A DNA stretch of 64,000 bases from Pseudoips prasinana (GCA_951640165.1 OX621241.1:2304001-2368000); one strand, 5' to 3'; shown: positions 1-10,632, numbered from the stretch's first letter. Translations and numbers: made by a program. The notes: generated by a model from the sequence alone, not told the origin.

Positions 1-1555
1 AATACAATAATTACCTGAATCAGTGGATTGGATACGGTAATTCAAACTAACCGAGTAACATTTTTTCATATAAAATAGTGGTAGGTATACCTAAATATAA
101 TAGGTCTAAATTCTTAATAGCTTTTTTGTTAATTAAGTATCGGGAAAGATAAGATCGTGTGAATGTGAATCGTTGTGTTCCTATCGAGTATCGCTCGAGT
201 TCGTGATGGTATCGGCTTTAGTTCGAGTGTTCGTAGTACGAGTGTCGTATGTCTATTTTATACGAATGGTAAATTACTGAAATAACTACATATCGACTTG
301 ATTGGCCGACCGAAAGTCCAAGCTGGACGTTAGACTAGCAATAGTCAGCATATAAATAGATTACTTTTTAAACTTAACTGGGTTTGTTATCGGAATTAAA
401 GTCAACAGACGTAAATCTTTGATTCAGAATTAAATTTATTTTAAGAGTTTTGTAATAATGTACATTAAAATTAGTAATCTAAAGTAAATTTCTTTAATAG
501 GATTATAAAGATACTAGGTTTTAAATTTATTTTGTGATCGAATTTAGGGTAAAGTTGAATAGGTAGTATTGTCAAGTATTATATTATTTTAGGAATCGTA
601 ATGATGTTGGTGTATAATTAATTATGGTTTGTGATGTGACTTAGAGTGAACAGTTATTCTTAAATATATATCTGATAAATAAATTTGCAATAAATAAGCA
701 AATAACTTTTGAATAAAAGAACGAAAGCATTCGGCAGTGGCGCCGCCAAGTTACCGCTAAGCAATGACTAAATAAAAGTTATGAGATTCTCTAATATCAA
801 CCGAACACTAAAACTAATTAATATCTGATAGTTTTCCTACTATGTAACCCACGCAATACCAAACGTTTATAAAACAGTTAAATAAACGCGATTTAAACGG
901 CTCGTAAAAACACATTAAAAATGTCCAATTCCAACTTTTTATTGTTTTGTTGGCGGCTCAAGTTAAATACGTAACAGAAATCTAAACTTCTTGATCTTGT
1001 AAGGTGATAAGCAGTGTGGGACGCTTTATTGTTATAGCCTTTTTAATACCGTTATTAATTTATACATTTAAAACAATACTTGTTGAGATTGGAAATTAAA
1101 ACGTTGCTCGGCTACTGCGGCTTCTGTGATTGGTGGAACTAGATGCCGAGCCGGTCCTATTGGAATATCGTAAAAATCTTTACTTTTATGAAGTTTACTC
1201 GTGATTGGATCATATAGAGACCCTTCAAATGTTTTAGAGAAGTTTTATTTGAATTTTATAGGAAATTTGATATGAGTAACTCTTTTATTGATACTTTAAT
1301 TCTTTGGAAACAAATATTGGCCCTTGGTGTAGTATTTTATTAGGTGAGTTAATTATAATATTATCAATTCATCTAATCGAATATTTGTATGAGAAAGCGG
1401 GTCGCAATTCCAGACATTCTATCAATATATCTATATCAATTAGGTACCGACATTTCAACATTCTTATATCAGAAATGAGACACCAATGTGTTGAAAATAT
1501 CAAATGGAATTGATTTTTATTTAGGTATGTACTTTGGTATATTTTGTGTGTGAGT
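1..1555. other. No gene or repeat recognised
   Basis: AT-rich sequence with short open frames only. None has a recognisable domain, and I see no repeat shared with the rest of the window. Confidence 0.4.
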
Positions 1556-1561
1556 ATTTAA

Positions 1562-1790
1562 TGGCACGTGTAGTGCAGTGGTTAACGAAGTCGCCTCATT
1601 ACTGCTCGCTGTGTCAGTTAACTATATGTATAGTTGTTTTGAGTTCAGGTGAGTTTTGTGTTGATTAATTGCATGTCTAAGCCCCCACGATACAAGGATT
1701 TTTCTCAAAAGTGACAACATCCACACTAGGACAAAAGCCCTGTGGCGTGAGAGACCACAAATGGCCACCGCATTTTACTGTGGTAGGATC
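1562..1790 (+). mobile_element. Degraded tRNA-like SINE (S3-like head)
   Basis: The head GTGTAGTGCAGTGGTTAACG followed by GTCGCCTC resembles the box-A region of the S3 family seen at 20592 and 41621. No good box B follows, so the assignment is weak. Confidence 0.3.
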
Positions 1791-1834
1791 TCACTGTTTT
1801 TTTAAACTTGTTGAGTTCTAAATTTATTACATCA

Positions 1835-2095
1835 CAACATCATTATCTCAAAATCGTCCACATCGTGGTCATAAGCCTGCCCTAAAGGTTTTTCTAACGT
1901 TGCCATTGGGAGAGGTTTGCCGTAGTCCCCGCGCTTGGCATGTGAGTTGGCGTCCGCAGTTAGGTAGTAGTAGCTAGTACACAAGTGATGCTGCTGTCCA
2001 ACTACCTGATGTATCCTTTAGTCGGCTTTAACGACACCCCACGGGATGGCATGTGGTGGCCCTTTTATTTTTTCTGAGCCGGAAACCACACGGCA
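1835..2095 (-). mobile_element. RS2 SINE-like element
   Basis: Read on the minus strand it contains CATCCCGTGGGG and then a GCCAA...GCCAAGCGCGGGGA block. It matches copies at 42455-42605 and 49750-50010. Both blocks have counterparts in RS, so RS2 is probably an older relative. Confidence 0.6.
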
Positions 2096-2148
2096 CGAAA
2101 TATAAATGAATATATACAAACTTCTAAATTCAAGTTAAAACTTAACCA

Positions 2149-2441
2149 TACATACATACATACATAGACTCACGCCTGTTTCCCAGAGGGGTAGGCAGAG
2201 ACAACGGATTTCCATTTGTCACGATCTTTGCATACTTCTTTTGCCTCGATTACAGTCATTATATTATTCATACATGCTCACCGGTTTAGGGTACTTCTGA
2301 CCTGCCCTTTCTTGAGAACATCTCCAATTTGGTCAGAGAATGTTCGACGTGGTCTTCTCCTTCCGGTTGTCCCATTCACACAGGCCAGGTATACTTCTTT
2401 TGTCAATCTTCTTTCATTCATCCTTTCTAAATGGCCAAACC
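2149..2441 (-). pseudogene. LINE-W: C-terminal end of a non-LTR retrotransposon protein
   Basis: This is a 5'-truncated LINE. The minus strand encodes the end of an ORF2-like protein: [11 protein letters not shown], a GRRRPRRTF block, then [15 protein letters not shown], with a stop at 2170-2172. This basic RPRR...W pattern is usual at the end of several non-LTR families. The 3' tail is (TATG)n, seen as CATACATA on the plus strand. A perfect 12-bp target duplication, AAAACTTAACCA, lies at 2137-2148 and 2442-2453 and fixes both ends. Compared with the copy at 18635, a CGA codon has become TGA at 2278-2280, so this copy is dead. The exact clade is not certain. Confidence 0.75.
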
Positions 2442-2499
2442 AAAACTTAACCAAAAAGTACATAAATCAGAAAATCCTTCAAACTATTTAATTAAGTAT

Positions 2500-2950
2500 T
2501 GTTCATTAAACAAAGATTTAATTGCAACAAGCCGGAAACGGACGTGTCCTGTTAAAAGTAAAGCCTTGACTGTCACAGACTGAAAGACTTGGACTTAAGC
2601 TTGTGAAAGGCGACGCCACACTTTTCAAGTTAATATTACGAAATGCGATTTTTGTTTTCTGAAATACTAATAAGTTTATTGACTAGGAAAGGGATTCTTA
2701 TTTACGAATGTAATACTTTTTTAAAGAGAAATGCTTATTAAGATAAGGCTAAATTCGTAAAAGTAGGTAATTAATAATGATAATTAAAATAGAGTACTAT
2801 TTGAATACAAATAATAAAGAGACTCCTTTTGTAATGCATAAACAAATAGTAATGGGAAAATATTATAAAAGTTTAATGATGACTTGTATTTATGGATGGA
2901 TCGTAGATGGCATGTCTTTATGGATATTGGTCGTTATAGTTGAAATCGAC
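2500..2950. other. No gene recognised
   Basis: AT-rich sequence. A 61-codon frame at 2777-2962 ends inside the fold-back element and has no recognisable features. Confidence 0.35.
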
Positions 2951-2953
2951 CAG

Positions 2954-3186
2954 GGGCTCTAAAGGCTAAGTCGCCGAACATCGATTTCTTAAATGGCGTT
3001 CAAATAAATAAAAATGACTTAATCAATCGTTAAATCGGCTTCAACGTTGACAATCGATTCCGGACCATTTAAGACGTCACATGTGCTCATGGAATCCAAT
3101 TTAACGATTGATTAAGTTTATTAAACCTTTATTTATTTGAACGCCATTTAAGAAATCGAAGTTCGGCGACTTAGCCGGTAGAGCCC
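2954..3186. mobile_element. Fold-back MITE with ~58-bp inverted ends
   Basis: The left end GGGCTCTAAAGGCTAAGTCG pairs with the right end (reverse complement GGGCTCTACCGGCTAAGTCG). Over about 58 bp there are roughly three mismatches, and a second inner block (CTTAATCAATCGTTAAAT) also pairs. CAG flanks both sides (2951-2953, 3187-3189) and may be a 3-bp target duplication. No coding capacity. The superfamily is unclear. Confidence 0.75.
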
Positions 3187-3534
3187 CAGGATGCATTATA
3201 TGAGTTATGTTGATCTTAATTGTGTTACTAATTCATGTTTTCTTTTCTTTTTCAGGTAATTCAACTCTTTTCAATATCAATATAAATGTAAGTTACGGAG
3301 TACATAATGTTATAACTCTACAAACTGTGGCAATTTTGTATTGTTCACAACTTAATTAATATAAAAGACTTCATTTGACTTTATTATTAGAGTCGATATA
3401 ATTTCTTTCACAGAGGTCTTAATTAGCTGACAGGGTCATCTTCTTTCACTATTACGCCATACAATTAGATGAAGAGAGCTATCACACTTGTCAAATAACT
3501 TTTTTACTTAAAATTAGTTAGGTATTTTTTTGTC

Positions 3535-3690
3535 AGATTTAGCCGGTACGACATGGCAACCTTCAAAAAGCGTGCCTATTCCTTTCTCAAAGGCCGGCAA
3601 CGTACTTGCAGCCCCTCTGGTGTGGCAGGTGTTCATTGGCGGCAGCGATTATTTACCTTCAAGTGACCCGCTTGCTCTTCTGCCTTGCTT
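3535..3690 (+). mobile_element. LINE 3'-UTR-like fragment
   Basis: The block GGCAACGTACTTGCAGCCCC, then CTCTGGTGTGGCAGGTGTTC and a ...AGTGACCCGCTTGCTC end resembles a common lepidopteran LINE 3' region. The identification comes from recalled family knowledge. No second full copy lies in this window. Confidence 0.4.
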
Positions 3691-3695
3691 CTTTA

Positions 3696-4538
3696 TACAA
3701 CATGTAACGTAATTAACGCACACCCTCAAACATCCCAATTAGAATATTATGTTATATTCATAATAATAATAATATATTTAATTCAGACAAAGTCCATAGT
3801 GTGTTAGTAAACAATTTCCTTAAAAAATATTGTTAGTAAATATAAAAAGCTAGCTCTCATCATAGGGGACTCCCACCTATCTACAAACACGCTTGGGATA
3901 GTGTTGGTGCTGCCACGGATACGTGCCATCAAGGAAGCGCACCTTTTTCGCATGATAGCTGCAAACCCGTCAATACGCGTCTCGGCGAACATCCCTGACG
4001 CACTGCACCGCCACGGACGCCCCAGCAGTATCTTAAGCGCGTGATATTGGACACGCAGGTCGCTGTATGCCCTCTGACTATATCTGGCCCACAGGCTACA
4101 CGTGTAGAATGACTGGCAGTATGCTTTAAAAAGCGTTATTTTGACCGAGTTTGTACATCGTGCAAACCTGCGGGCCAGCATGTTACAGCGAACACACGTC
4201 ATAATACACACACTGAATTTTTAATTTAACATGTATGTATATGCATTGTTATTTACTAAATTAGTTTCTTGGAATAAAGTTTATTTTTCTTTATTTTGTA
4301 TTTAATTATGGAATTTCTATGAATACAAATAAACTGCGATTTTAAAAGTCTTATTACTTTGACTTACGGTCCATTACAATTTGTTTTGACTGTACAGGGT
4401 TAATATGACAATAATTTCCGTAGTTTTAATTACATTGGAATAAAAAATTACCTATATTAAAAATGATATTAATGGAATCAGTAAACGATTCTGAACAAAC
4501 TATTTTCAGGATGTGCGTTAATTAAGTTACATGTTGTA
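3696..4538. mobile_element. M1 MITE, copy 1 (interrupted by a LINE)
   Basis: The ends are TACAACATGTAAC and GTTACATGTTGTA. The inverted repeat continues for about 32 bp with one or two mismatches. TA dinucleotides at 3694-3695 and 4539-4540 fit a TA target site, as in Tc1/mariner-type MITEs. With the inserted LINE (3766-4198) and its target duplication removed, about 402 bp remain, matching copy 2 at 30734-31134 (401 bp). No transposase is encoded. Confidence 0.85.
3766..4198 (-). pseudogene. LINE-L: C-terminal relic of a non-LTR retrotransposon
   Basis: The minus strand carries about 130 codons ending at 3804. The protein includes RRFARCTNSVKITLFKAYC, then FYTCSLWARYSQRAYSDLRV and MRKRCASLMARIRGSTN. 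I recognise this as the region after the reverse-transcriptase domain in a common lepidopteran LINE group, but I cannot name the clade. The 3' tail is an (ATT)n run at 3766-3780. TCATAATA is duplicated at 3758-3765 and 4199-4206. The same place in the M1 copy at 30.8 kb is empty, which proves the insertion and its limits. The first codons of the open frame lie in M1, not in the LINE. Confidence 0.8.
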
Positions 4539-4680
4539 TATAAAAAAAAATTGGTGCAAATTTGCTAAAATTACCTAAAGAACCTATAATATTTTTTTAC
4601 CGCTTATAATTTCAGGCGTAGACATTATCATAGTATGTTTATTATAGACTCAGTATGTATCTACCTTATTGATGTCATCA

Positions 4681-4939
4681 ATATAATAATAATAATAATA
4701 TCTAGGGACAATGTCACACAGATCATCCTAGCCCCAAACTAAGCAAAGCTTGTACTATGGGTACCAGGCGACGATATACATACTTATATAGATAGATAAA
4801 TACTTATATACAAAGAAAACATCCATGACTCAGAAACAAATATTCGTGCTCATCACACAAATATTTGCACTTACCGGGATTCGAACCCAGGACCACCAGC
4901 TTCGTAGGCAGGAGCACTACCAAATAGGCTACGGTGACC
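4681..4939 (-). mobile_element. S1 tRNA-derived SINE
   Basis: On the minus strand the head GGTCACCGTAGCCTATTTGG holds a box-A-like stretch, and GGGTTCGAATCCCGG is a canonical box B. The body runs to an (ATT)n tail at 4681-4700. Four other copies lie in the window. Confidence 0.85.
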
Positions 4940-4944
4940 TAGTG

Positions 4945-5160
4945 GATAGATGTGTTAGATTAACAATTTAGATAAACTACGTAAAGAAATAATCTCTACA
5001 GATTTGTATCTTACAATTATTTAAATGCAAAATAGATAGGAGACATGTGTCAGTGTGGCCACCGCGTGAGGTATGGTAGTAACTATTTCTCATTATAGTC
5101 ATCTATGGGATATATTAAATTAGAGAAGCGTGATCTCTAAGTTTACGTGGATAATTCAAC
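4945..5160. other. No feature recognised
   Basis: Short AT-rich spacer with no repeat or frame that I recognise. Confidence 0.3.
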
Positions 5161-5167
5161 CTGGCTA

Positions 5168-5797
5168 TAATGGAGCCCACAAATAGAAAAACTGTCCGGC
5201 AAATTAAGTTCTGCAGCATATGCAGTGAAAACTATTAGACGGCTGACTGATGTTGACACAGCTAGAATGGTTTATTTCAGTTATTTTCATAGTGTAATGT
5301 CCTATGGAATTCTTCTCTGGGGTAGCTCTGCTGACATTAACACCATATTTATATTGCAAAAAAGAGCTGTAAGAGCTATCTATAATCTTGGCCTGAGAGA
5401 TATAAGAATAATCTCATATTGCATACTACCCGTCTCCTCAAAATAAGTAACTCTTTTATTTTATAACAAACTTCCCAATGATATTAGAGAATTGTCTACG
5501 AATAAGTTTAAAAGAATTATTAAAGCCAAATTGTGTAGCAGGGCAAATTACAAAATTTCTGATTATTTAAGTGATAAAAGTGCTTAGGATGGAGTTTTTC
5601 TGAGTCAACACACATGATTGTAATTAATCTTAAGTATATTTTATTTTAAAAAAGGATTGCTACTGAGTTTTCTGGCAGTGTTTCTCAGTAGCTGCTACGT
5701 CATGCACTGCACGGTAGGGTAAAAAAATATGACGATTCCACATAAATGTAAATTTTTTACGGAATAAAGTTACTTTGACTTTGACTATAAATAAATT
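5168..5797 (+). pseudogene. Jockey-like LINE, C-terminal and 3'-UTR relic
   Basis: Codons from about 5171 read WSPQIEKLSGKLSSAAYAV and then MSYGILLWGSSADINTIF and ILQKRAVRAIYNLG. These are typical of the end of Jockey/CR1-type reverse transcriptase proteins. The frame breaks near 5400 and again at about 5450, where some 20 bp present in the 34587 copy are missing. The stop equivalent to that of the other copy is at 5615-5617. The 3' UTR ends in an AATAAAG stretch and TTTGACTTTGAC repeats. Related pieces lie at 6205, 34587 and 59440 (minus). Confidence 0.75.
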
Positions 5798-5799
5798 AT

Positions 5800-6200
5800 T
5801 GTGTATTTGACAATAAATTAAATATATTAATAAACTTTACAGCTAAGCATTGTCATCCAGTGTGATGTTGCAATGCTGCCAGCATTCAGGGAATATTCCC
5901 CACTGGTACTGGTTGCAGACTAAGTTTTATTTTCCGAGTATAAATTTTCGTTTTAACAAATTTCGATTCGATATAGATACAACTTGTTTGGTATTGGCGG
6001 GTGACTTGCAGAATAACATTTCTTGCATATAGCCAACGGATTGTTTTAAAATTATTTTTCTACCAGACAAAAATTCGGTGTAATTTCATAATGATTACAA
6101 ATTTAAATCATACTTTAGCTGGGTTTAAATTGAAATTTTTATATTGAAATCCAGTCAAATCTCAATTAAATAATTATAGATATAAAAGCATCAATAAAAA
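5800..6200. other. No feature recognised
   Basis: AT-rich spacer between two Jockey-like 3' ends. A 60-codon frame at 5850-6032 has no recognisable signature. Confidence 0.3.
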
Positions 6201-6204
6201 AAAT

Positions 6205-6260
6205 TATGACGATTCTACATAAATGTAAAATTTTACGGAATTAATAATTGTTGACTTTGA
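6205..6260 (+). mobile_element. Jockey-like LINE 3'-end stub
   Basis: ATGACGATTCTACATAAATG followed by a TTTACGGAAT stretch and TTGACTTTGAC matches the last ~60 bp of the copies at 5168 and 34587. Confidence 0.6.
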
Positions 6261-6264
6261 CACA

Positions 6265-6336
6265 AAATCCCTTAGATCCTCGCCTTTCTCCAAGCAGTCT
6301 TTCGGCTGACATGTTGATGATGATGATGATGATGAT
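6265..6336 (+). mobile_element. RTE-type LINE 3' end with (ATG)n tail
   Basis: AGCAGTCTTTCGGCTGACATG followed by an (ATG)n run resembles the RTE ends at 11161 and 17977. The ATG array accounts for the methionine run in the overlapping frame, so that frame is not a gene. Confidence 0.55.
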
Positions 6337-6521
6337 GCTAAAACAATACTTTAAAAGTTTATCTATTAGTAGTGAAATCAAAACTCCATTAGCAATACCA
6401 ACTAAAATTATTATCACTTTAAAGCTACCGCACTTTCTGAATTCTTTAAGCAAAAAAAATGTATTGATAACGTCACATATTACAAGCATTATTAACATCG
6501 TTCCATTAAAGTACCCAATTT

Positions 6522-7488
6522 TTGTTAATTATTTCGTACTGGTAGCTGAAGCATCAATTTATTTTAAAAAAGTATCTATCTAGTCAAACACCTTGAATCT
6601 ACAGAGAACAGCCCTATTTCTTGTTATTATGTTGCTACTGGTATCTGAAGCATCAATTTATTTTAAATGTATCTACCTAGCCAAACACTTGGAATCAACA
6701 GAGAACAGCCCTATTTTTGGTTATAATGTTGCTACTGGTAGCTGAAGCATAAATTTATTTTAAAAAGTATCTACCTAGTCAAACACTTCAAATAAACAGA
6801 GAGCAACCCTATTTCTGGTTATTATGTTGCTACTGATACCTGAAGCATCAATTTATTTAAAAAAGTATCTACCTAGTCAAACACTTCTAATCAACAAAGA
6901 ACAACCCTATTTCTGGTTATAATGTTGCTACTGATAGCTGAAGCATCAATTTATTTTAAAAAGTATCTACCTAGTCAAACACTTTAAATTAACAAAGAAC
7001 AACCCTATTTCTGGTTATTATGTTGTTACTGGTAGCTGAAGCATCAATTTATTTAAAACGTATCTACCTAGTCAAACACTTTGAATCAACAAAGAACAAC
7101 CCAATTTCTGGTTATTATGTTGTTACTGTGAGCTGAAGCATCAATTTATTTAAAAAAAAGTATCTACATACTCAAGCCTTTTAAATCAACACAGAACAGC
7201 TCTATTTTTGGTAATTATGTTGCTACTGGCAGCTAAAGCTACAATTTATTTTAAAAAGTATCTACCTAGTCAAACACTTTGAATCAATAGAGAGCAACCC
7301 TATTTCTGGTTATGATGTTGTTACTGGTAGCTGAAGCATCAATTTATTTTAAAAAGTATCTACCTAGTCAAACACTTCGAATCAACAAAGAAACACCCTA
7401 TTTCTGGTTATTATGTTGTTACTGGTAGCTGAAGCATCAATTTATTTTAAATAGTATCTACCTAGTCAAACACATCGAATCATCAGAG
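6522..7488. repeat. Tandem array, ten units of ~98 bp
   Basis: The marker GCTGAAGCATCAATTTATTT, with small changes, recurs from 6548, 6647, 6744, 6842, 6940, 7038, 7134, 7234, 7333 and 7431. That is ten units with spacing of 96-100 bp. Each unit also carries GTATCTACCTAGTCAAACAC and an AACCCTATTTCTGGTTAT block. Units differ by a few substitutions and indels. No coding frame persists through the units. The flanks at 6345-6515 and 7510-7690 are diverged copies of one another. Confidence 0.9.
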
Positions 7489-7689
7489 AAAACGAATTAT
7501 AGAAACAATAATATAGTATCAGTAGCTTTAAAATGTTTCTATAAGTACTTAATATAAAAGTCCATAACGAACATCAATTAAAACTGCGTTAAAACTTCAA
7601 AGTTACCGAACAATCTAATACTCCTAAACCAATCAACTATACTGATAAAGTCACATACTACAAGCATTATAAACATCTTCCCATAATCA

Positions 7690-8165
7690 TTTATTTTAGA
7701 CTATAAAAATTTATGGAGTTTAAATATTTTCACCGCTGCGATGGGCGTCTTTAGACATAAAGTTACTCGTAAACTTCTTACATAAAAAGGTAATAGCGAG
7801 TGACAGATGTATGCGCGTGCGCCGGTCAACAACCAATCAGGGAAGGGCACACGCCGCCATATTCCCGCGGACTAGTGCTTCCGGGTACTGATATTGAACT
7901 CGGATAAATCGACTAGATACAATATCGATCCGACACTTATCGGGAAGCGAGTTGACTGTTTCCATTCCTACTCAATAACTAGAGAAGTACCAACCTGTAC
8001 GCACAGTGGGTTATCTTTTTCAGACGACTTATTTTTCTTAAATTAGTGGGTCGTCTTGAACTGTTGTGCCTCCTAATAGTAGGTTTGTCTATCAAATTTA
8101 ATAGCTATGCATATGTATTTGATGCTGTTCTTTACTTCTCTATATTTTTGGCATGACCTGTACGG
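7690..8165. other. Locally GC-richer, non-repeat stretch
   Basis: At 7780-7900 the sequence is clearly richer in G+C (GCGCGTGCGCCGG, CGCCGCCATATTCCCGCGG) than its surroundings and matches no other part of the window. It could be single-copy regulatory or exon DNA. No long frame supports an exon. Confidence 0.25.
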
Positions 8166-8171
8166 TTAGTC

Positions 8172-8345
8172 TAGGAGGCTTTCACTGCTGTTTTTATTTT
8201 ACTGCTTCACCGGACAATGGAAGTGATGGTGGGTTTGAGCCGTCTGGCAACATAAAACTATAAACTAGGCATACCTGAAAGCACCCTATTTGGGGTTCGA
8301 ACCTTGACCTTGGGTGGTTACTGTTTCGGAGATGTTGTACTGTGA
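8172..8345 (+). mobile_element. S7 SINE-like repeat
   Basis: CTAGGAGGCTTTCACTGCTG, then CCCTATTTGGGGTTCGAACC. The second block contains a box-B-like GGTTCGAACC. Similar copies are at 16361, 21236 and 51322. Confidence 0.5.
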
Positions 8346-8399
8346 GATTAAGGGAATTTCAATAGTGCAGATGCAAACTAAGGGTCATGGAGATTTCCC

Positions 8400-9535
8400 A
8401 TTATTTTTAGCAAGTTCTTTGATTTCATGATACCACCTAACTTACTCTTCTATTCCATGTAAAATGTTCTTAATGTGCCCCGATTTTTCATGTCCTCTAC
8501 TTTTTCTTTTAAGATGTTTTTTTATGAAAATGACGTGCCTTATATCATTTCTGAATTTCTTCTTCTCTTTATGGTATTTAATATACAAATATCTCCTCGT
8601 CTACCGTTTAAAAATAGAACGTCAACGCACTATTAAGTAGACATTATTTTTATATGTAAGTAGCTTGCTATTACTCGTATAGCTTATTATAGTTTAGGAG
8701 ATTATCGCATAAAACGCGTGTAAAAGTATTTCTGTTTTACGTCTTGCGGCCTTAGCAAAGGTTTTTATTTTATTGCATTCAATAAAAACGCAAAAAATAT
8801 ATCATTTATCACCGCGTTAATTGCGCAAAAAATGCTAAACGTTGCAATTGGAAATAAGAGTGCAAAAAGCCAAAGCATTTACTTTTAGACGGAGATTGAT
8901 AGCTCAAGTTACATACATACACACACAACAATGAAATGGGTACTAAACTGCGCACGAGTCGAAGGGTCGAATCCATCACTCTGTCAACGTAAAAAACTGA
9001 ACGGCCGCGGACCAATCGGAGCGCGCGATTTGAATAATTGTTCGTTTAGTGACGACCAATCGCGTACGCCCAAGGCACTTCTTATTCTGTATTCAAAATG
9101 ATTAATGCTATACTCAGACGTATTTACGATCGGTTTTCAAGAGAGTTTGAATGATTTGTATGACTGACGCGTCAATGCTTGAGCCAGATTTACGGTTGCG
9201 TGTCGGGTCGGTTCTCGATCCGGGTTGCAACACTATGACGGATGACAGTCGTATTTTATATATATAGTTCCATAGATATATCGGACGTGCCCGTTGACGC
9301 CACTTCAACATTGTAGACGAAAATATATCCCACATTTAATAAGCCATCTAATAAGTTGTCGATGTTTATGGTTCGCTGTGACATTATGTAAATTAGATGC
9401 ATATACTTATATCAATATTTTAATATAACAAACCACTGAAATAACTATAAAAATAAGTTACTATATAAATGGGTGTTTTTATACGTTTCAGTTGAGGAGG
9501 CACTTATAACGACAATATAACACTAGACGATAGAT
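8400..9535. other. No gene or repeat recognised
   Basis: Mixed AT-rich sequence. Short minus frames at 8809-9015 and 9114-9335 show no domain. GCGCGCGATT and CGCGTACGCC near 9010-9070 form a small GC-rich patch. Confidence 0.3.
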
Positions 9536-9659
9536 TTGGGCCCGTTGGCGTCGTTGGTAAAAGCTTGCCTTTCACGCCGCAGGTTGTGGGTTTGATTCTC
9601 ATCCAGGACAGATATTTGTGTGCATGAACATGTCTATTTGTCTTGAGTATGGGTGTAAT

Positions 9660-9927
9660 GCTGCTGTGTGGTGACGGCGACAAATATCAGAATCAGAATA
9701 TCATCACCCCATCTCATCCCGTGGGGGGCGTAGAAGTCGACCCGAGGGAATATCTACCAGAGGACGGGAAGCAGCTTCCTTCTGAGTACTACGACCATCA
9801 TACTGCGATCGCCAACCCGCCTGCCAAGCGTGGCGATTATGGCATATCCCCTCAAGATGATTCTTGAGGGAGGCTTGTCCAGCAGTGGACTTATTTAAGC
9901 TGTAATGATGATGATGATGATGATGAT
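9660..9927 (+). mobile_element. RS element, copy A (young, full length)
   Basis: It begins GCTGCTGTGTGGTGACGGCG and ends GTCCAGCAGTGGACTTATTT, AAGCTGTA and an (ATG)n tail. GGGTGTAAT is duplicated at 9651-9659 and 9928-9936. It differs from copy B by about one base in the body. The tail matches the end of RTE LINEs, while the head matches no RNA gene I recognise. The 74-codon frame across it is also open in copies B and C, but they are near-identical young copies, so this does not show coding. Confidence 0.9.
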
Positions 9928-10003
9928 GGGTGTAATTATCTATAATTATGTATTTACAAAAGAAAGTAGTATATGAGTTACTTGGTTTCCTTTGGGATCA
10001 GAT

Positions 10004-10256
10004 ACTTACTTATCGTGGGGGCAGTGGTTACCCTAGTGTCAGAGTTGTTCAAGCCGCCCATTAAGCATCTGACATGACTTAACGACTGTTGCCTAATGAC
10101 TACAACCGAGACCGATAGCTTAACGTGCCCTCCGAAACACGGAGACGGTAAGAAAATAAACCACTTTGGCGGTCACCCATCTATGGACTGACCGCGAGCC
10201 TAGTAGCTTGACCTCGCCAATCACTTACGGACCGGTGAGAGCATCTGGCTATCAGA
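10004..10256 (-). mobile_element. 5S-SINE, full length with target duplication
   Basis: On the minus strand the head reads CTCACCGGTCCG, GAGGTCAAGC and then ATAGATGGGTGACCGCC. These align in order and spacing with the 5S rRNA region from about nucleotide 30 to 90, including box A and box C. A ~150-bp body of unknown origin follows. TGGGATCAGAT is duplicated at 9993-10003 and 10257-10267. It sits inside the S2 copy. Confidence 0.85.
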
Positions 10257-10295
10257 TGGGATCAGATGGCCGTGTGTGAATAATGTCCCATGATA

Positions 10296-10625
10296 TCTAT
10301 ACATACAAATAAATAAAATTGAAGTGTCTGTTTGTAATATTAAAATAACCGTTTTTTACTACATGTAGGTATATGAATGTATATACGGTACATACACCAA
10401 AATAACATTTTTTACAATTTTTGTCTGTCTGTCTGTCTGTTTGTTCCGGCTAATCTCTGAAATGGCTGGAGCGATTTTGACGGGACTTTTATTGGCAGGT
10501 AGCTGATGTAATAAGGAGTAACTTAGGCTACTTTTATTTTTGAAAAATATTTTATTTATAAACAAAAACAAAAATAAAACAAAATAAACTAATTAACACG
10601 CGGATGAAGTCGCGGGCACAGCTAG
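10296..10625 (+). mobile_element. Hel-B non-autonomous Helitron
   Basis: It starts TCTATACATACAAATAAAT after a host A and ends with a GC hairpin (CACGCGGATGAAGTCGCGGG) and ACAGCTAG before a host T. That is the Helitron pattern A/TC...CTAG/T. The interior has (GTCT)n and no helicase. It lies in the 3' end of the S2 copy. Confidence 0.8.
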
Positions 10626-10632
10626 TTATTAA

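Larger units (their letters stand above)
9538..10632 (+). mobile_element. S2 tRNA-derived SINE carrying three insertions
   Basis: The head GGGCCCGTTGGCGTCGTTGG and a degraded box B (GTGGGTTTGATTCTCATCC) start the S2 body. The body resumes at 9937 (TATCTATAATTATG), at 10268 (GGCCGTGTGTGAATAATGTCC) and at 10626 (TATTAAT). Insertions: RS 9660-9927, 5S-SINE 10004-10256, Hel-B 10296-10625. With them removed, the copy has the usual ~245-bp S2 length. Confidence 0.85.

Noticed and set aside
2216..2491. 91-codon plus frame repeated at 18700
   Set aside because: It is the antisense of the LINE-W coding end. The minus frame carries the recognisable protein.
6248..6583. 111-codon frame with a run of methionines
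   Set aside because: The methionines come from the (ATG)n tail of an RTE end, and the frame runs into the satellite.
6522..7488. CRISPR array
   Set aside because: The units are contiguous ~98-bp repeats with no unique spacers, in an animal genome.
9643..9867. Conserved 69-74-codon frame in RS copies A, B and C
   Set aside because: The copies are almost identical young repeats, so an open frame in all of them is expected. Older copies (27795, 60010) do not keep it, and there is no domain.
10150..10256. A 5S rRNA gene or pseudogene
   Set aside because: Only the internal promoter part of 5S is present. It is fused to the same body in several copies, with a target duplication outside the body.
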